Shown piece by piece: positions 8,318 to 16,928 of a stretch of DNA of 52,607 nt. Position 1 is the stretch's first letter, and every line of letters starts with the position of its first letter. The notes beneath the pieces are model-generated. The model was not told where the DNA came from. It searched no databases and saw nothing but the letters and a program-made list of their open reading frames with translations. Source of the DNA: Candidatus Cloacimonadota bacterium. GTDB lineage: Bacteria; UBA4055. The stretch covers positions 1 through 52,607 of the forward strand of contig PDON01000073.1 in the NCBI GenBank assembly GCA_002742935.1, given 5' to 3'. Position numbers and translations under genes: made by a program.

Positions 8318-9286
8318 TTGAAGTTAATGATATTTTTTATAAAAATAGCACTGGTTACAATAATATTTATTGGCGGATTTATACTAGTAATAGATAGAGT
8401 CTATTTTCCTGGTGTTGTTAATCAAGGAATAAGTTTAAAGGTTCCCAATCTTATTGGAAAAGATTTTTCTGTAGCAGTTAAAGAGCTTGAAGAGTTGGAA
8501 TTTCAAGGTATAAAATCCAAAACAAAGGTTGATTATAAATACCCTGAAAACACAGTAATTAATCAAACTCCAAAATCCGGTTCTACATGCAAACCCGGAA
8601 GAAGAATATATTTAACCATTTCTTCAGGAAGTAAACCCGTTGAAGTACCAAACCTCAAGGCAATATCCCCCTTGGATGCCAAGTATAAAATACAGAAGAA
8701 AAAACTTATCCTAGATTCTATACTTTACGATTATAGTTCTGAATATCCTGAAGGTGTTATTATGGATCAGACAATTGAGGAAGGATCTTTAGTCTCTGTT
8801 GGAGACAGTATCTCTTTGGTAATAAGTTTAGGACCTGAATTGGATAAATATATTGTACCAAATCTTAAAGAGATGCAACTTTCTAAAGCTATAAACAAGA
8901 TCAATATGTCAGGATTTAAGGTTGGAACTATATCTAAGTTATACAGTGAAGAGCTTCTTCCAAATACTGTAATTTCACAATTTCCTGAACCTGAAAAAGT
9001 TACGGAAAAGGGGAGTGAAATAATGTTATATATAGCTACAATAGAAGAGGAGAATATTTTTATAGTTCCAAATTTAAAGGATATGGAGCTATCAAAAGCC
9101 GTAGAGGAAACAGACAGCTTAATTTTTATAATTAATACCGTATCTAAAGTTTACAATGAAGAGTTAATGCCTAATACTATAATATCTCAATTCCCGGAAC
9201 CTGAAACAATTGCAGAACAAGGAACTAAAATAGTAGTTTTTATCTCTACTGATGAGGAGAGTTATAAAGTTGAAGAAGAGGAGTAG
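8318..9286 (+). CDS. Membrane-anchored protein with four PASTA domains
   Basis: The 322-residue protein has one N-terminal membrane helix (about 5-26) and four PASTA repeats outside the membrane (about 40-104, 107-172, 178-240, 248-310), each opening with VPNL. There is no kinase or transpeptidase domain. PASTA domains in other proteins bind peptidoglycan fragments, so a wall-sensing or scaffold role is inferred. Repeats 3 and 4 are strongly alike (VPNLK-[ED]-M-x-LSKA, then PNT-[VI]-ISQFPEPE in both). The start is TTG: GGAG sits seven bases upstream, while the in-frame ATG three codons later is too far. The C-terminus is acidic. Confidence 0.88.
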   Translation: MKLMIFFIKIALVTIIFIGGFILVIDRVYFPGVVNQGISLKVPNLIGKDFSVAVKELEELEFQGIKSKTKVDYKYPENTVINQTPKSGSTCKPGRRIYLTISSGSKPVEVPNLKAISPLDAKYKIQKKKLILDSILYDYSSEYPEGVIMDQTIEEGSLVSVGDSISLVISLGPELDKYIVPNLKEMQLSKAINKINMSGFKVGTISKLYSEELLPNTVISQFPEPEKVTEKGSEIMLYIATIEEENIFIVPNLKDMELSKAVEETDSLIFIINTVSKVYNEELMPNTIISQFPEPETIAEQGTKIVVFISTDEESYKVEEEE

Positions 9287-9297
9287 AACCGGTTAGC

Positions 9298-10017
9298 TCA
9301 AAAATTTATAAAACAAATACCCGTTGGTAATAGAAGAAAAAACAGAAGAAATAAAACCTCTGAAAAAGTAAAAGATCTTACACCTTCTATAGATTCTAGT
9401 TTTTCAGGGGTAATGGATCTTTTTTCCAAAATCTTTTCATACTCCTCTGCCTTTGTAAGACCAGATTTAAATATATAGATCAATATTTTAGAGTAAAAAT
9501 CTATCTTCCCCTTTAGATTGGATGGAGCTTTCTTTCTAAATTTTTTTATCTTCTTCCCTTTTCTACCACTATCAAGAAGAGTTTCAGAAAAAACAAGAGT
9601 TAAAAAAAGTGTATAGAGGAATTTAACAATAACAACCCTAACACCTCTATTTTCTATCTTTAAACAGATGGATAAAAACTCATACAAAAGTTTTGTTATA
9701 TCTACCCTTTTTACACTCATTGCACCTATATGTATAAGAGAAATTATCTTTACTGACTCCAAAAGAGATTCAATAAAAGACTCTCTATTTAATAGCACCA
9801 AAATAAATGTTATTAATATAAAATATTTTAATTTATAAATCGTTGCGAGAATATATTTAAACTCTCTTTTAAATATTGAAAAGATCCAAAGAGCTACAGT
9901 TATTGATATAATAATCTCAAACTTATGAAAAAAGAGTAGTATTAAAACACAATAATAGAAGGGGAATATTTTATAGATTTCTCTCAATATTTTACTCTTA
10001 AACATATAAATATACAA
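9298..10017 (-). CDS. Multi-spanning membrane protein, possibly EcfT-like
   Basis: The protein (239 residues from TTG at 10017, 235 from ATG at 10005) has about five hydrophobic segments, a conserved-looking amphipathic stretch RGVRVVIVKFLYTLFLTLVF, a very basic loop (GRKGKKIKKFRKKAP) and a C-terminal helix. The distribution resembles the EcfT/CbiQ transmembrane component of energy-coupling-factor transporters, but I see no clear Ala-Arg-Gly coupling motif, so this is weak. Neither start has a good ribosome site: GAGA four bases before the TTG lies inside the upstream gene's terminator. It converges on the PASTA gene, 11 bases away. Confidence 0.6.
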   Translation of the reverse strand: MYIYMFKSKILREIYKIFPFYYCVLILLFFHKFEIIISITVALWIFSIFKREFKYILATIYKLKYFILITFILVLLNRESFIESLLESVKIISLIHIGAMSVKRVDITKLLYEFLSICLKIENRGVRVVIVKFLYTLFLTLVFSETLLDSGRKGKKIKKFRKKAPSNLKGKIDFYSKILIYIFKSGLTKAEEYEKILEKRSITPEKLESIEGVRSFTFSEVLFLLFFLLLPTGICFINF

Positions 10018-10045
10018 AAAATCTCAAGAGAAACTTGAGATTTTT
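10016..10045 (-). terminator. Intrinsic terminator after the YfgM-like gene
   Basis: AAAAATCTCAAG and CTTGAGATTTTT form a 12-base-pair stem around AGAAA. Read on the minus strand, the stem ends in a T-run, as expected for a rho-independent terminator 30 bases after the YfgM-like stop. Being A/T-flanked on both sides it could work in both directions. It abuts the start of the next minus-strand gene. Confidence 0.85.
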
Positions 10046-10075
10046 ATAAAGTAGAATGAATTGTTATTAGATATA

Positions 10076-10753
10076 CTAAAGCTTTAGTAGAAGATCTTCT
10101 GTTTTATCCTTTATACTCTTTGGATTAACATCATATTTCTTCTCTTTTAACTTCTCTAAAATAGATTTTGCTTTCTCTTTATCTCCTGAAAGGAAGTAGC
10201 TGTAAGCAGCATTATAGTCAGCTTCATCTTTAAAGATACCATTTAACATTTTACCACTACTTAAAAAGCTTTCAGCTGATTTTACTCCAAAACTATTATC
10301 TTTTGTAACAACCAATTTATTTTGATAATAAACACCTAAAAGATTTGCTACAGAAAAGTTTACCAAATCATTTTTAGAAGATATTGATTCCAAACTCTTA
10401 ATAGCATTATCTAAATCAGAGTTTTGATTATAAGCTTTTGCAACAAAGATCTTAATCTCATCAGATGCAAGATATCCGGAAAACTTTTTTGCATAATCAT
10501 TTCCCTCCTTTATTACTGAATCAAACTTTTTGTCAGCAAAAAGAACAGATATTTCATACAATCTATTTTGAGCCAGAAGTTTACCTTCAGCTTCACTCTT
10601 CTTGTAGTAGTCATAACCAAAAATTGCAACCACAACTACTGCTAAAAGAGCAATCAAGATATTTTTATTTTTATTCAAAAAATTGAAAAGTTGTTCCATC
10701 TCTTGGTTTTCAGAAACTTTTTCATCCATTCTCTTAAGTTCTTGAGTGTTCAC
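10076..10753 (-). CDS. YfgM-like single-span TPR protein
   Basis: The 225-residue protein has a charged cytoplasmic N-terminus (1-30), one membrane helix (about 31-50, ILIALLAVVVVAIFGYDYY) and a periplasmic helical-repeat domain with TPR features (AKAYNQNSDLDNAIKSLESI; AYSYFLSGDKEKAKSILEKL). This is the layout of the YfgM/ancillary SecYEG-associated TPR family, thought to assist export of envelope proteins. Placement upstream of a tRNA and close to skp and bamA on the same strand fits an envelope role. The start is GTG at 10753, with GGAG six bases upstream. Family assignment is moderate because TPR sequences diverge. Confidence 0.7.
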   Translation of the reverse strand: MNTQELKRMDEKVSENQEMEQLFNFLNKNKNILIALLAVVVVAIFGYDYYKKSEAEGKLLAQNRLYEISVLFADKKFDSVIKEGNDYAKKFSGYLASDEIKIFVAKAYNQNSDLDNAIKSLESISSKNDLVNFSVANLLGVYYQNKLVVTKDNSFGVKSAESFLSSGKMLNGIFKDEADYNAAYSYFLSGDKEKAKSILEKLKEKKYDVNPKSIKDKTEDLLLKL

Positions 10754-10789
10754 CTATTACTCCTAAATCTATAAACTTTCATAAAAGAA

Positions 10790-10862
10790 TACTCCCGAGA
10801 GGAGTTGAACCTCCGACCAATAGTTTAGGAAACTACTGCTCTATCCACTGAGCTACGGGAGC
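10790..10862 (-). tRNA. tRNA-Arg (anticodon CCU)
   Basis: On the minus strand the sequence folds into a complete cloverleaf. The acceptor stem is GCTCCCG with CGGGAGT (one G-T pair), the D-arm GCTC/GAGC, the anticodon stem GTAGT/ACTAT with loop TTCCTAA (anticodon CCT), and the T-arm GGAGG/CCTCT with loop TTCAACT. The discriminator is A and CCA is not encoded. It reads AGG codons. It lies between skp and the YfgM-like gene, all on the same strand. Confidence 0.96.
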
Positions 10863-10948
10863 ATTACAATTTGAGAAAAATATAACTAACTCTACTTTTA
10901 AAGTCAATATTTTCTATATTGATTTTATTGATAAAAGTAAAGTTTATA

Positions 10949-11452
10949 CTACTTGTTCAGCTCTAATAAAACTTTATCGGTTATATCATAATCAGATTTT
11001 GAATAAACTAGAGAACCGTTGGTTGCATCAAAAACAAAATCATAACCATTATCTTCACTAACTTTTTTAATAGCAAGATTGATCTTATCTAAAACAGGTT
11101 TGTTAAGAAGTTCACTCTGCTTGTAAAACTCACCTTGAGCACCCCAAATTGACTCTTTAAACTGTTGATACTCAATAAGTTTTTTCTGACCATTCTCCAT
11201 TTTCTCTCTCTTCTTGTCATCAGAAAGCATCATACTCATATTCTTAAGCTCCTCTTCAAGTTTCTTTATCTCTTCTTGAAGTTTCATAGCTTCTTTTTCT
11301 TTCTCCATATTCCACTTTCTAAGATCCTCCTGAGCCTTTTTTGCCTCAGAATACTCAGTCATAATCTTATCGGCATTAATATACCCAAGCTTTAATTCTC
11401 CAAAAAGTGAAGCAAAAAGAGCTAAAATTGCCACCAATAATACCTTTTTCAT
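10949..11452 (-). CDS. skp: Skp/OmpH family periplasmic chaperone
   Basis: The 167-residue protein has a signal peptide (about 1-18, cleaved near LFG-ELKLGYI). The mature start LGYINADKIMTEY is followed by a long charged coiled-coil (about 40-105, rich in Lys/Glu heptads) and the conserved C-terminal strand region DKINLAIKKVSEDNGYDFVFD. These are the features of Skp/OmpH, a trimeric chaperone that carries unfolded outer-membrane proteins across the periplasm. It is encoded 66 bases after bamA on the same strand, the classic gene order, supporting delivery of barrels to the BAM machine. The ATG is preceded by AAGGAG. Confidence 0.93.
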   Translation of the reverse strand: MKKVLLVAILALFASLFGELKLGYINADKIMTEYSEAKKAQEDLRKWNMEKEKEAMKLQEEIKKLEEELKNMSMMLSDDKKREKMENGQKKLIEYQQFKESIWGAQGEFYKQSELLNKPVLDKINLAIKKVSEDNGYDFVFDATNGSLVYSKSDYDITDKVLLELNK

Positions 11453-11518
11453 TACAAATCTCCTTATAATTTACTTTTAATTAAAACAATCAATGAACAT
11501 TTTGATAGTCAAAAGGTT

Positions 11519-13837
11519 CTAAATATTAGTACCTAATCTAAAATGAGGTAACCACTCTCCATATCTTTTACCATCTATATCATATTTATCAAAACCATAA
11601 CCATAGTCAAGACCAATCATACCAATCATTGGCATGAAAACTCTAATACCAAATCCTGCACTTCTATTTAGATCAAAGAGATCCGCTTGCTTAAAATCTG
11701 ACCAAACATTACCTGCATCAAAAAATGCCAATCCGTAAACAAGCATTGGAGATTCAGCAAACTTTAATCTAAGCTCAATAGATGTTTTGAACATATTTTT
11801 ACCACCAATGTAGTATCCGTTACTTCTTGGACCAATGGAGTTATCATCGTATCCCCTTAAAGGCTCACTACCAGAAAGACCACTTCCTCCCATAAAGAAG
11901 TACTCTCTTGCACTTATATATGCCGATGTAGAGAACTTATCCATAGCTCCAAATATATATTGATTCATTATAACAAGTCTATCTTTTATAAGTGGCTGAT
12001 ACCATTGAAACTCAAACTGATGCTTGTGAAACTCTTCATCACCACCTAAAAGCTTTCCGGCAACCTTAGTCATTATTGTAAACTCAGAACCCCTAGTAGG
12101 GAACTCAGGTCTGTCCATACTATTTCTTATAAAGTATTGGGTAATACTTGAAGTTGTAATATTTTTACCGTTATAAAGTTCATACTCTTCAGGAGAATCA
12201 TCTTCAACATCTTCATACTCAACATTTTGAATATTGTAGATCCATATACCTCTAAGCCAATTATCTGCCCATGCAAACCTTCTACCAACTTTTAGAGAAC
12301 CTCCTTTTAGGTACGTATCAGAATATTTTTCCTTTCTCTTTTGGTAGTTAAAACTGGCTCCAACAAGAGTAGGAGTATCTAAAAGCCAAGGATCCTCTAA
12401 ACTTAAACTGTATCTCCAATATTTTTTACTAAACTCTATTTGAGTAGATAGTCTTTGACCATCACCTCTAACAAAAGGTTTGCTGAAAGAAAAGTTATTA
12501 AAAGCAAAACCCAAAGTACCTATAAAGCCATCATTACCGGAGTAGGAAATAGAGGTACTTGCCTGTTCCGTAGATTTTTCATCTATGGTAAATTCCAAAT
12601 CAACTTCAGTATCACTTACCTGTTTTGCATCCGGCATTACATTACTGAAATAGTTCAGCATAAAAGCGTTTCTCTGAGATCTAAGTAACTTTGATCTGCT
12701 AAATATATCTCCCGGATATATATTAAAATCTCTCCTTATAACCTTCTCACTTGTTCTGGTATTGCCTATAATATTAATCTTTCTGATTCTTGCCTTAACA
12801 CCTTCTTGAATCTTAAAAGTATAGTTTATTGTATCAAGACCCACAATTTGCTCTTGCGGAGTAATTCTTGATCTTAGATAACCCTTATCCTGATACATAG
12901 GATACAATCCTTGACCAAGAGAGATATTAAGAGCCTCTTTACTGTATTCATCACCCTTTTCGAAATTTAAAACACTTCTTAACTTATCGTCACTATTTAT
13001 GGTATTGCCTTCAAAAGAAATATCTCCAAAATAGTATTTATGACCCTCTGTTAACCAAATATCAATATTAAGCTCATCTCCGGCATCGTTATACCAAACG
13101 GAATCTTTTACTATCTCTACATTTCTAAAGCCATTATTTTCATAAAATTGCTTTAGTAATTGTTTATCTGCCCTAAACTTCTCTTTATCATATTTACCCT
13201 CTCTCCACCAAGCATCTTCATGAGTATCTTGAAAGGTATCAAGGAGATCATCTTTATCAAAGTTATAATTACCGTGGAAATTTATGTTTTCAATATATAT
13301 CTCACTGCCTTCCTCTATATTTATAACAAGTTCAGCTCTGCCGTTGGGAGTTATTCTTTTATCTATTTCAATATTTGCCAAGAGGTAGTTTTTATCTTTA
13401 TAAAGATTGGACAGAGAAACCTTTACCCTGTTTATATCTGACTCTCTTATTGATTGACCCTGCATAATATACTTTAAAACAACATCTTCAATATCACGCC
13501 TGTCAACCTCTTCTGCACCTGAAACTTTTATTGTGGAAAGTCTTGGCAAACACTCAACAATAATGTTTAAGAAAACCTTATCCCCAACATTTTGTTCAGC
13601 ATCAATGATAATATTACTGAAAAGATCAAGCCCCCACAGCTTTTTTATTGCGTACTGAAGATCCTCTCCATACATTCTGCTTCCCTTACTCAAACCAGAA
13701 GTATTGATTATAAGATCTTTAGAAACACCCTCATTACCGGTAACTTTGATATCCCCAATTATCAATCCTCCGCTGCTCTGGGAAAATAGAATAGTACTAT
13801 TTAAAAATATCAGGATAATAAATATTACTCTTATCAT
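11519..13837 (-). CDS. bamA: Outer-membrane protein assembly factor BamA
   Basis: This 772-residue Omp85 protein has a signal peptide (about 1-20), five periplasmic POTRA domains (about 24-410; the first begins IIGDIKVTGNEGVSKD) and a 16-strand-type C-terminal barrel (about 425-772). The essential loop-6 motif appears as LRGYDDNSIGP. It folds and inserts beta-barrel proteins into the outer membrane. Length and layout are standard. The C-terminal residue is Ile (HFRLGTNI) rather than the common Phe or Trp. The skp gene follows directly. The next gene upstream (14104-15699) is on the same strand, 266 bases away. Confidence 0.96.
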   Translation of the reverse strand: MIRVIFIILIFLNSTILFSQSSGGLIIGDIKVTGNEGVSKDLIINTSGLSKGSRMYGEDLQYAIKKLWGLDLFSNIIIDAEQNVGDKVFLNIIVECLPRLSTIKVSGAEEVDRRDIEDVVLKYIMQGQSIRESDINRVKVSLSNLYKDKNYLLANIEIDKRITPNGRAELVINIEEGSEIYIENINFHGNYNFDKDDLLDTFQDTHEDAWWREGKYDKEKFRADKQLLKQFYENNGFRNVEIVKDSVWYNDAGDELNIDIWLTEGHKYYFGDISFEGNTINSDDKLRSVLNFEKGDEYSKEALNISLGQGLYPMYQDKGYLRSRITPQEQIVGLDTINYTFKIQEGVKARIRKINIIGNTRTSEKVIRRDFNIYPGDIFSRSKLLRSQRNAFMLNYFSNVMPDAKQVSDTEVDLEFTIDEKSTEQASTSISYSGNDGFIGTLGFAFNNFSFSKPFVRGDGQRLSTQIEFSKKYWRYSLSLEDPWLLDTPTLVGASFNYQKRKEKYSDTYLKGGSLKVGRRFAWADNWLRGIWIYNIQNVEYEDVEDDSPEEYELYNGKNITTSSITQYFIRNSMDRPEFPTRGSEFTIMTKVAGKLLGGDEEFHKHQFEFQWYQPLIKDRLVIMNQYIFGAMDKFSTSAYISAREYFFMGGSGLSGSEPLRGYDDNSIGPRSNGYYIGGKNMFKTSIELRLKFAESPMLVYGLAFFDAGNVWSDFKQADLFDLNRSAGFGIRVFMPMIGMIGLDYGYGFDKYDIDGKRYGEWLPHFRLGTNI

Positions 13838-13937
13838 TTATATTCTCTCTCTTGTTTATCCTCACTCTAACTTGAAAAGTAAATCAGATTTAATAACATT
13901 ACTTTATTTATAAACTTGTAAAAGTTACAAATAAAAG

Positions 13938-13967
13938 AGGGTCATCATTATATGTACATATGACCCT
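13938..13967. repeat. Inverted repeat between bamA and the class V aminotransferase
   Basis: AGGGTCAT (13938-13945) and ATGACCCT (13960-13967) are perfect 8-base arms around a 14-base AT-rich spacer. It lies upstream of bamA and downstream of the aminotransferase (both minus). There is no T-run on the minus side, so a terminator is doubtful; a dimeric-regulator operator or mRNA hairpin is possible. Confidence 0.4.
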
Positions 13968-14103
13968 GCAAAATTTAATATTATATTCCCTATTTGTCAA
14001 GTTAGCTACCCAAACCTCTTTTTAAGTGTAATAGAAAAACTTAAGATTTTCCAGTTCTTCATCATCGTTCTTATACGAAGTTTTACGTGTATCGTTCAAT
14101 TTT

Positions 14104-15699
14104 TTAGAAATAAACTAACTCATTGACCTCCTTAAAATATTGCTCTCTCGCTTCCGAAAGCTTATTGAAAGGAATATAATCAAGATTAAAATCAAATTCA
14201 AGTGAAGTATCTAGCTCTTTATTTTTCCAACCTTTAGCAATCCAATCCCCTGTTGAAAAATCAAAGTCATAAACTGATATATATTTCTTAACGTGATCAC
14301 ACACAAAATCAATGGCATCACATAAAAACTTTACATCATCCCAATTAAAAGTGTAGTGGAGATTAACTCTCACCCAACCGGGCTTTAATCCTCCCTTTCC
14401 GGATTTAACATACTTTCTGTAACTTTCGGAAAGTTCTTGCTCAATATTTAAAAGAGTATGGCCGTAAGGACCCGCACAACTACATCCTGCCCTTGACTGA
14501 ATTCCAAAAATATCATTTAGAAGCTTGGTAACAAGCTTAGGATGAACAATTCTATCTCCGTGCAATATATTAAAAGAGATAATGGGCACCCTTAAATTTG
14601 GATCATCCGGACCTATAATTTGAAGTTTTTTACTATCCTTGTACCTGTTAAAAAAATATTTACAATACTCCTCTTCCCTCTTCTCTATATTTTCAATTCC
14701 AATAATTTCTTTGAGCTCCATAACCAGAGCTGTTCTTATTGTTTGCAAAATAGGGGGAGTACCCCCCTTCTCCCTACTTTCAATATCTTCAGTAAAATCG
14801 TGGGAAAGATAACCAACATAATCAACGGTACCTCCGGCCGGAGTTGTTGGTGGTAAATCTTTTTGATAGATCCTCTCATTAAATATTAAAACACCCGAAC
14901 TTCCGGGACCTCCCAAGAATTTATGAGGTGAAAAAAAGATGGCATCAAAAAAAGAGTCTTTATCTTTATTCATATCAATTTTAACATATGGAGCAACAGC
15001 AGCAAAATCATAAAATACAAAACCTTTATACTCATGAGCTATCTTAGCTATACCATAAACCTCACTCTTTGTTCCGGTAATATTTGATCCTGCAGATATT
15101 GAAACAAGTTTCTTTTTGAAACTATACTTTGGATCAGATATTTTTTTCCTAAAATCATCAAGATCTATTAAACCGTCTTCACCTAAATTGACAACAACAA
15201 CTTCAGCAAAAGATTCTCTCCACATAACCTCATTTGAATGGTGTTCATAAGGACCTATAAAAACAACAGGCATTCTATCTTCAATAGTTTTTATTACATC
15301 ACAACTACTACAATTAAAATCCTCAAGTGATTTATAAATAATATCTTTTGCAACAGGAGGAATATAAACACCCAAAATCTCCTGCAACCTCTTTAAAGCT
15401 CCGGTTGCACCTGAACCAATGGAGATTATTTTTCCATTTTTACCGGCATTAACAAATTTCTTTATCTTCTCTTCAGCAATGTGAAGAAGATCTGTAGTAG
15501 ATTTTCCCGAAAAATCATCCTCTGTATGAGAGTTTGCGTAAACCTCTTCTACTTTGAGCATATACTCTTCAACAAGTTTAAGAGATCTACCGGACGCTGT
15601 ATAATCAGCATAGAAGAGATTTCTTTTACCAAAAGGTGTTTCAAAAACAAGATTATTTCCTATAATCTGTTCTCTAATTTTATCAAGCTCAACTCTCAT
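14104..15699 (-). CDS. Class V PLP-dependent aminotransferase / cysteine-desulfurase-like enzyme
   Basis: This 531-residue fold-type I PLP protein is longer than IscS/SufS (about 400). Visible features: YADYTASGRSL near the N-terminus (30-40), the phosphate-binding IGSGATGAL (94-102), the YEHHSNEVMWRE segment (151-162), the PLP-ring aspartate in YDFAAVAPYV (230-239) and the Schiff-base lysine K260 in SPHKFLGGPGSSG. A C-terminal RAGCSCAGPYGH motif supplies cysteines where desulfurases hold their persulfide cysteine, but that loop differs from IscS/SufS. No SufU, IscU or sulfur-carrier gene is near. Substrate is unknown; cysteine desulfurase/selenocysteine-lyase-like chemistry is the best guess. 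Confidence 0.8.
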   Translation of the reverse strand: MRVELDKIREQIIGNNLVFETPFGKRNLFYADYTASGRSLKLVEEYMLKVEEVYANSHTEDDFSGKSTTDLLHIAEEKIKKFVNAGKNGKIISIGSGATGALKRLQEILGVYIPPVAKDIIYKSLEDFNCSSCDVIKTIEDRMPVVFIGPYEHHSNEVMWRESFAEVVVVNLGEDGLIDLDDFRKKISDPKYSFKKKLVSISAGSNITGTKSEVYGIAKIAHEYKGFVFYDFAAVAPYVKIDMNKDKDSFFDAIFFSPHKFLGGPGSSGVLIFNERIYQKDLPPTTPAGGTVDYVGYLSHDFTEDIESREKGGTPPILQTIRTALVMELKEIIGIENIEKREEEYCKYFFNRYKDSKKLQIIGPDDPNLRVPIISFNILHGDRIVHPKLVTKLLNDIFGIQSRAGCSCAGPYGHTLLNIEQELSESYRKYVKSGKGGLKPGWVRVNLHYTFNWDDVKFLCDAIDFVCDHVKKYISVYDFDFSTGDWIAKGWKNKELDTSLEFDFNLDYIPFNKLSEAREQYFKEVNELVYF

Positions 15700-16251
15700 A
15701 TAATATTTTGCTCCATAATTATAATAGTTTCATACAAAATAAAAGATATTTAAAAGATGTCTGCAAATTTCGACAACCATAAATATTACTAAGGAAAATT
15801 CCAGCCCAAGTTTTAAAATGGTTAGCTACAGTTCAAATAAAAAACAACATCTTAAACTACCCGTTAAAACATTTGATAGACCATAAGTCAGCCAAAACCC
15901 CAAAGTAACTCTTTTATGCCATACAGGGGACAAAATATATATCTCGAAACTAAATTTCAAATAGATTTTTATATTTTTTATAAAAATGAACTCTCTAAAG
16001 TGAACTTTTTTTTAATTTTTCTTGTTATATTCTCCATTATACATATTATTGTGGTATTAGAAGTATCAATTTTGAGGTTCCAATTGAAAGTAAAAAGAGA
16101 CACTTGAAAATATTCTAGGATTCCTGAAGTTAAATTATATAAATTAAGGTTCTAAATAGTATATATAATACACATTGAAGTTTTATGATATTTAGATATC
16201 AGGGGTACTATCTACAATTATTAAAAACAATTTGAAAGTTGAAAGATATTT
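15700..16251. other. 552-base intergenic region, divergent promoters expected
   Basis: This AT-rich stretch between the minus-strand aminotransferase and the plus-strand glutathione peroxidase contains a TATAAT at 16164-16169 without a matching -35. I saw no RNA gene or long repeat. A 63-codon open frame (15916-16107) encodes a hydrophobic peptide without a ribosome site and is probably chance. Confidence 0.45.
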
Positions 16252-16809
16252 ATGAAAAGATTAAAAATAGCTGTTATGGCTTCTTTATTAGGGTTGTTTG
16301 GTTGTAAATCAAAAAGTGATAACATAAACAAACCTAAAACTCCTATTTATGACATTGCCGTAAAAAATATTGATGGCAAAGAATTAAACCTTAAACAGTT
16401 TAAAGGTAAAAAAATACTATTTGTAAATGTAGCCTCTAAATGTGGATTTACCAAACAATACGAAGGACTAGAAAAGTTATACAAAAAATACAAAGATAAG
16501 TTAGTTATTATTGGATTTCCTTGTAACCAGTTTGGTGGACAAGAACCGGGAAATGCGGAAGAGATAAAATCTTTTTGTAGTATAAATTACGGAGTTAGCT
16601 TTCCCATTGCCGAAAAAATAGATGTAAAAGGAGAAAAACAACATCCTGTTTATCAATGGCTGACACAAAAGGAAAAAAATGGAGTAGAAAACTCTTCCGT
16701 AAAATGGAATTTTCAGAAATATTTAGTAGATGAAAACGGGAATTATATTGATTTTTGGTACTCTTTAACCAAACCTATGAGTAAAAAAATAACAACTCAC
16801 TTAAAATAA
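16252..16809 (+). CDS. Glutathione-peroxidase-family lipoprotein (Cys-type)
   Basis: The 185-residue thiol peroxidase reduces hydroperoxides. The N-terminus is a lipoprotein signal ending LLGLFGC, so Cys18 is predicted to be lipidated and the enzyme exported, which is uncommon because most bacterial homologues are cytoplasmic. The peroxidatic site is C64 in NVASKCGFT (a cysteine codon, TGT, not selenocysteine). The tetrad partners are Q97 in FPCNQFGGQEPG and the Trp-Asn of KWNFQKYL. Such Cys enzymes normally use thioredoxin-like donors, so a periplasmic reductant would be needed. Its neighbour is an unrelated small hypothetical gene. Confidence 0.92.
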   Translation: MKRLKIAVMASLLGLFGCKSKSDNINKPKTPIYDIAVKNIDGKELNLKQFKGKKILFVNVASKCGFTKQYEGLEKLYKKYKDKLVIIGFPCNQFGGQEPGNAEEIKSFCSINYGVSFPIAEKIDVKGEKQHPVYQWLTQKEKNGVENSSVKWNFQKYLVDENGNYIDFWYSLTKPMSKKITTHLK

Positions 16810-16928
16810 AATTTTCTCTCAAGAATAATAAAAATAGATTGTGATCCAACCGTATATCATATCATAAGGACTATCTGGAATGTAATCAAAATAAACAACA
16901 AAATTTGTGAACAAAAAGGCAGGTTAAA

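Noticed and set aside
15916..16107. 63-codon hydrophobic frame before the peroxidase gene
   Set aside because: No ribosome site, and the composition is expected from chance in AT-rich DNA.
16252..16809. Selenocysteine form of glutathione peroxidase
   Set aside because: The active-site codon is TGT (Cys64) and no in-frame TGA occurs there.
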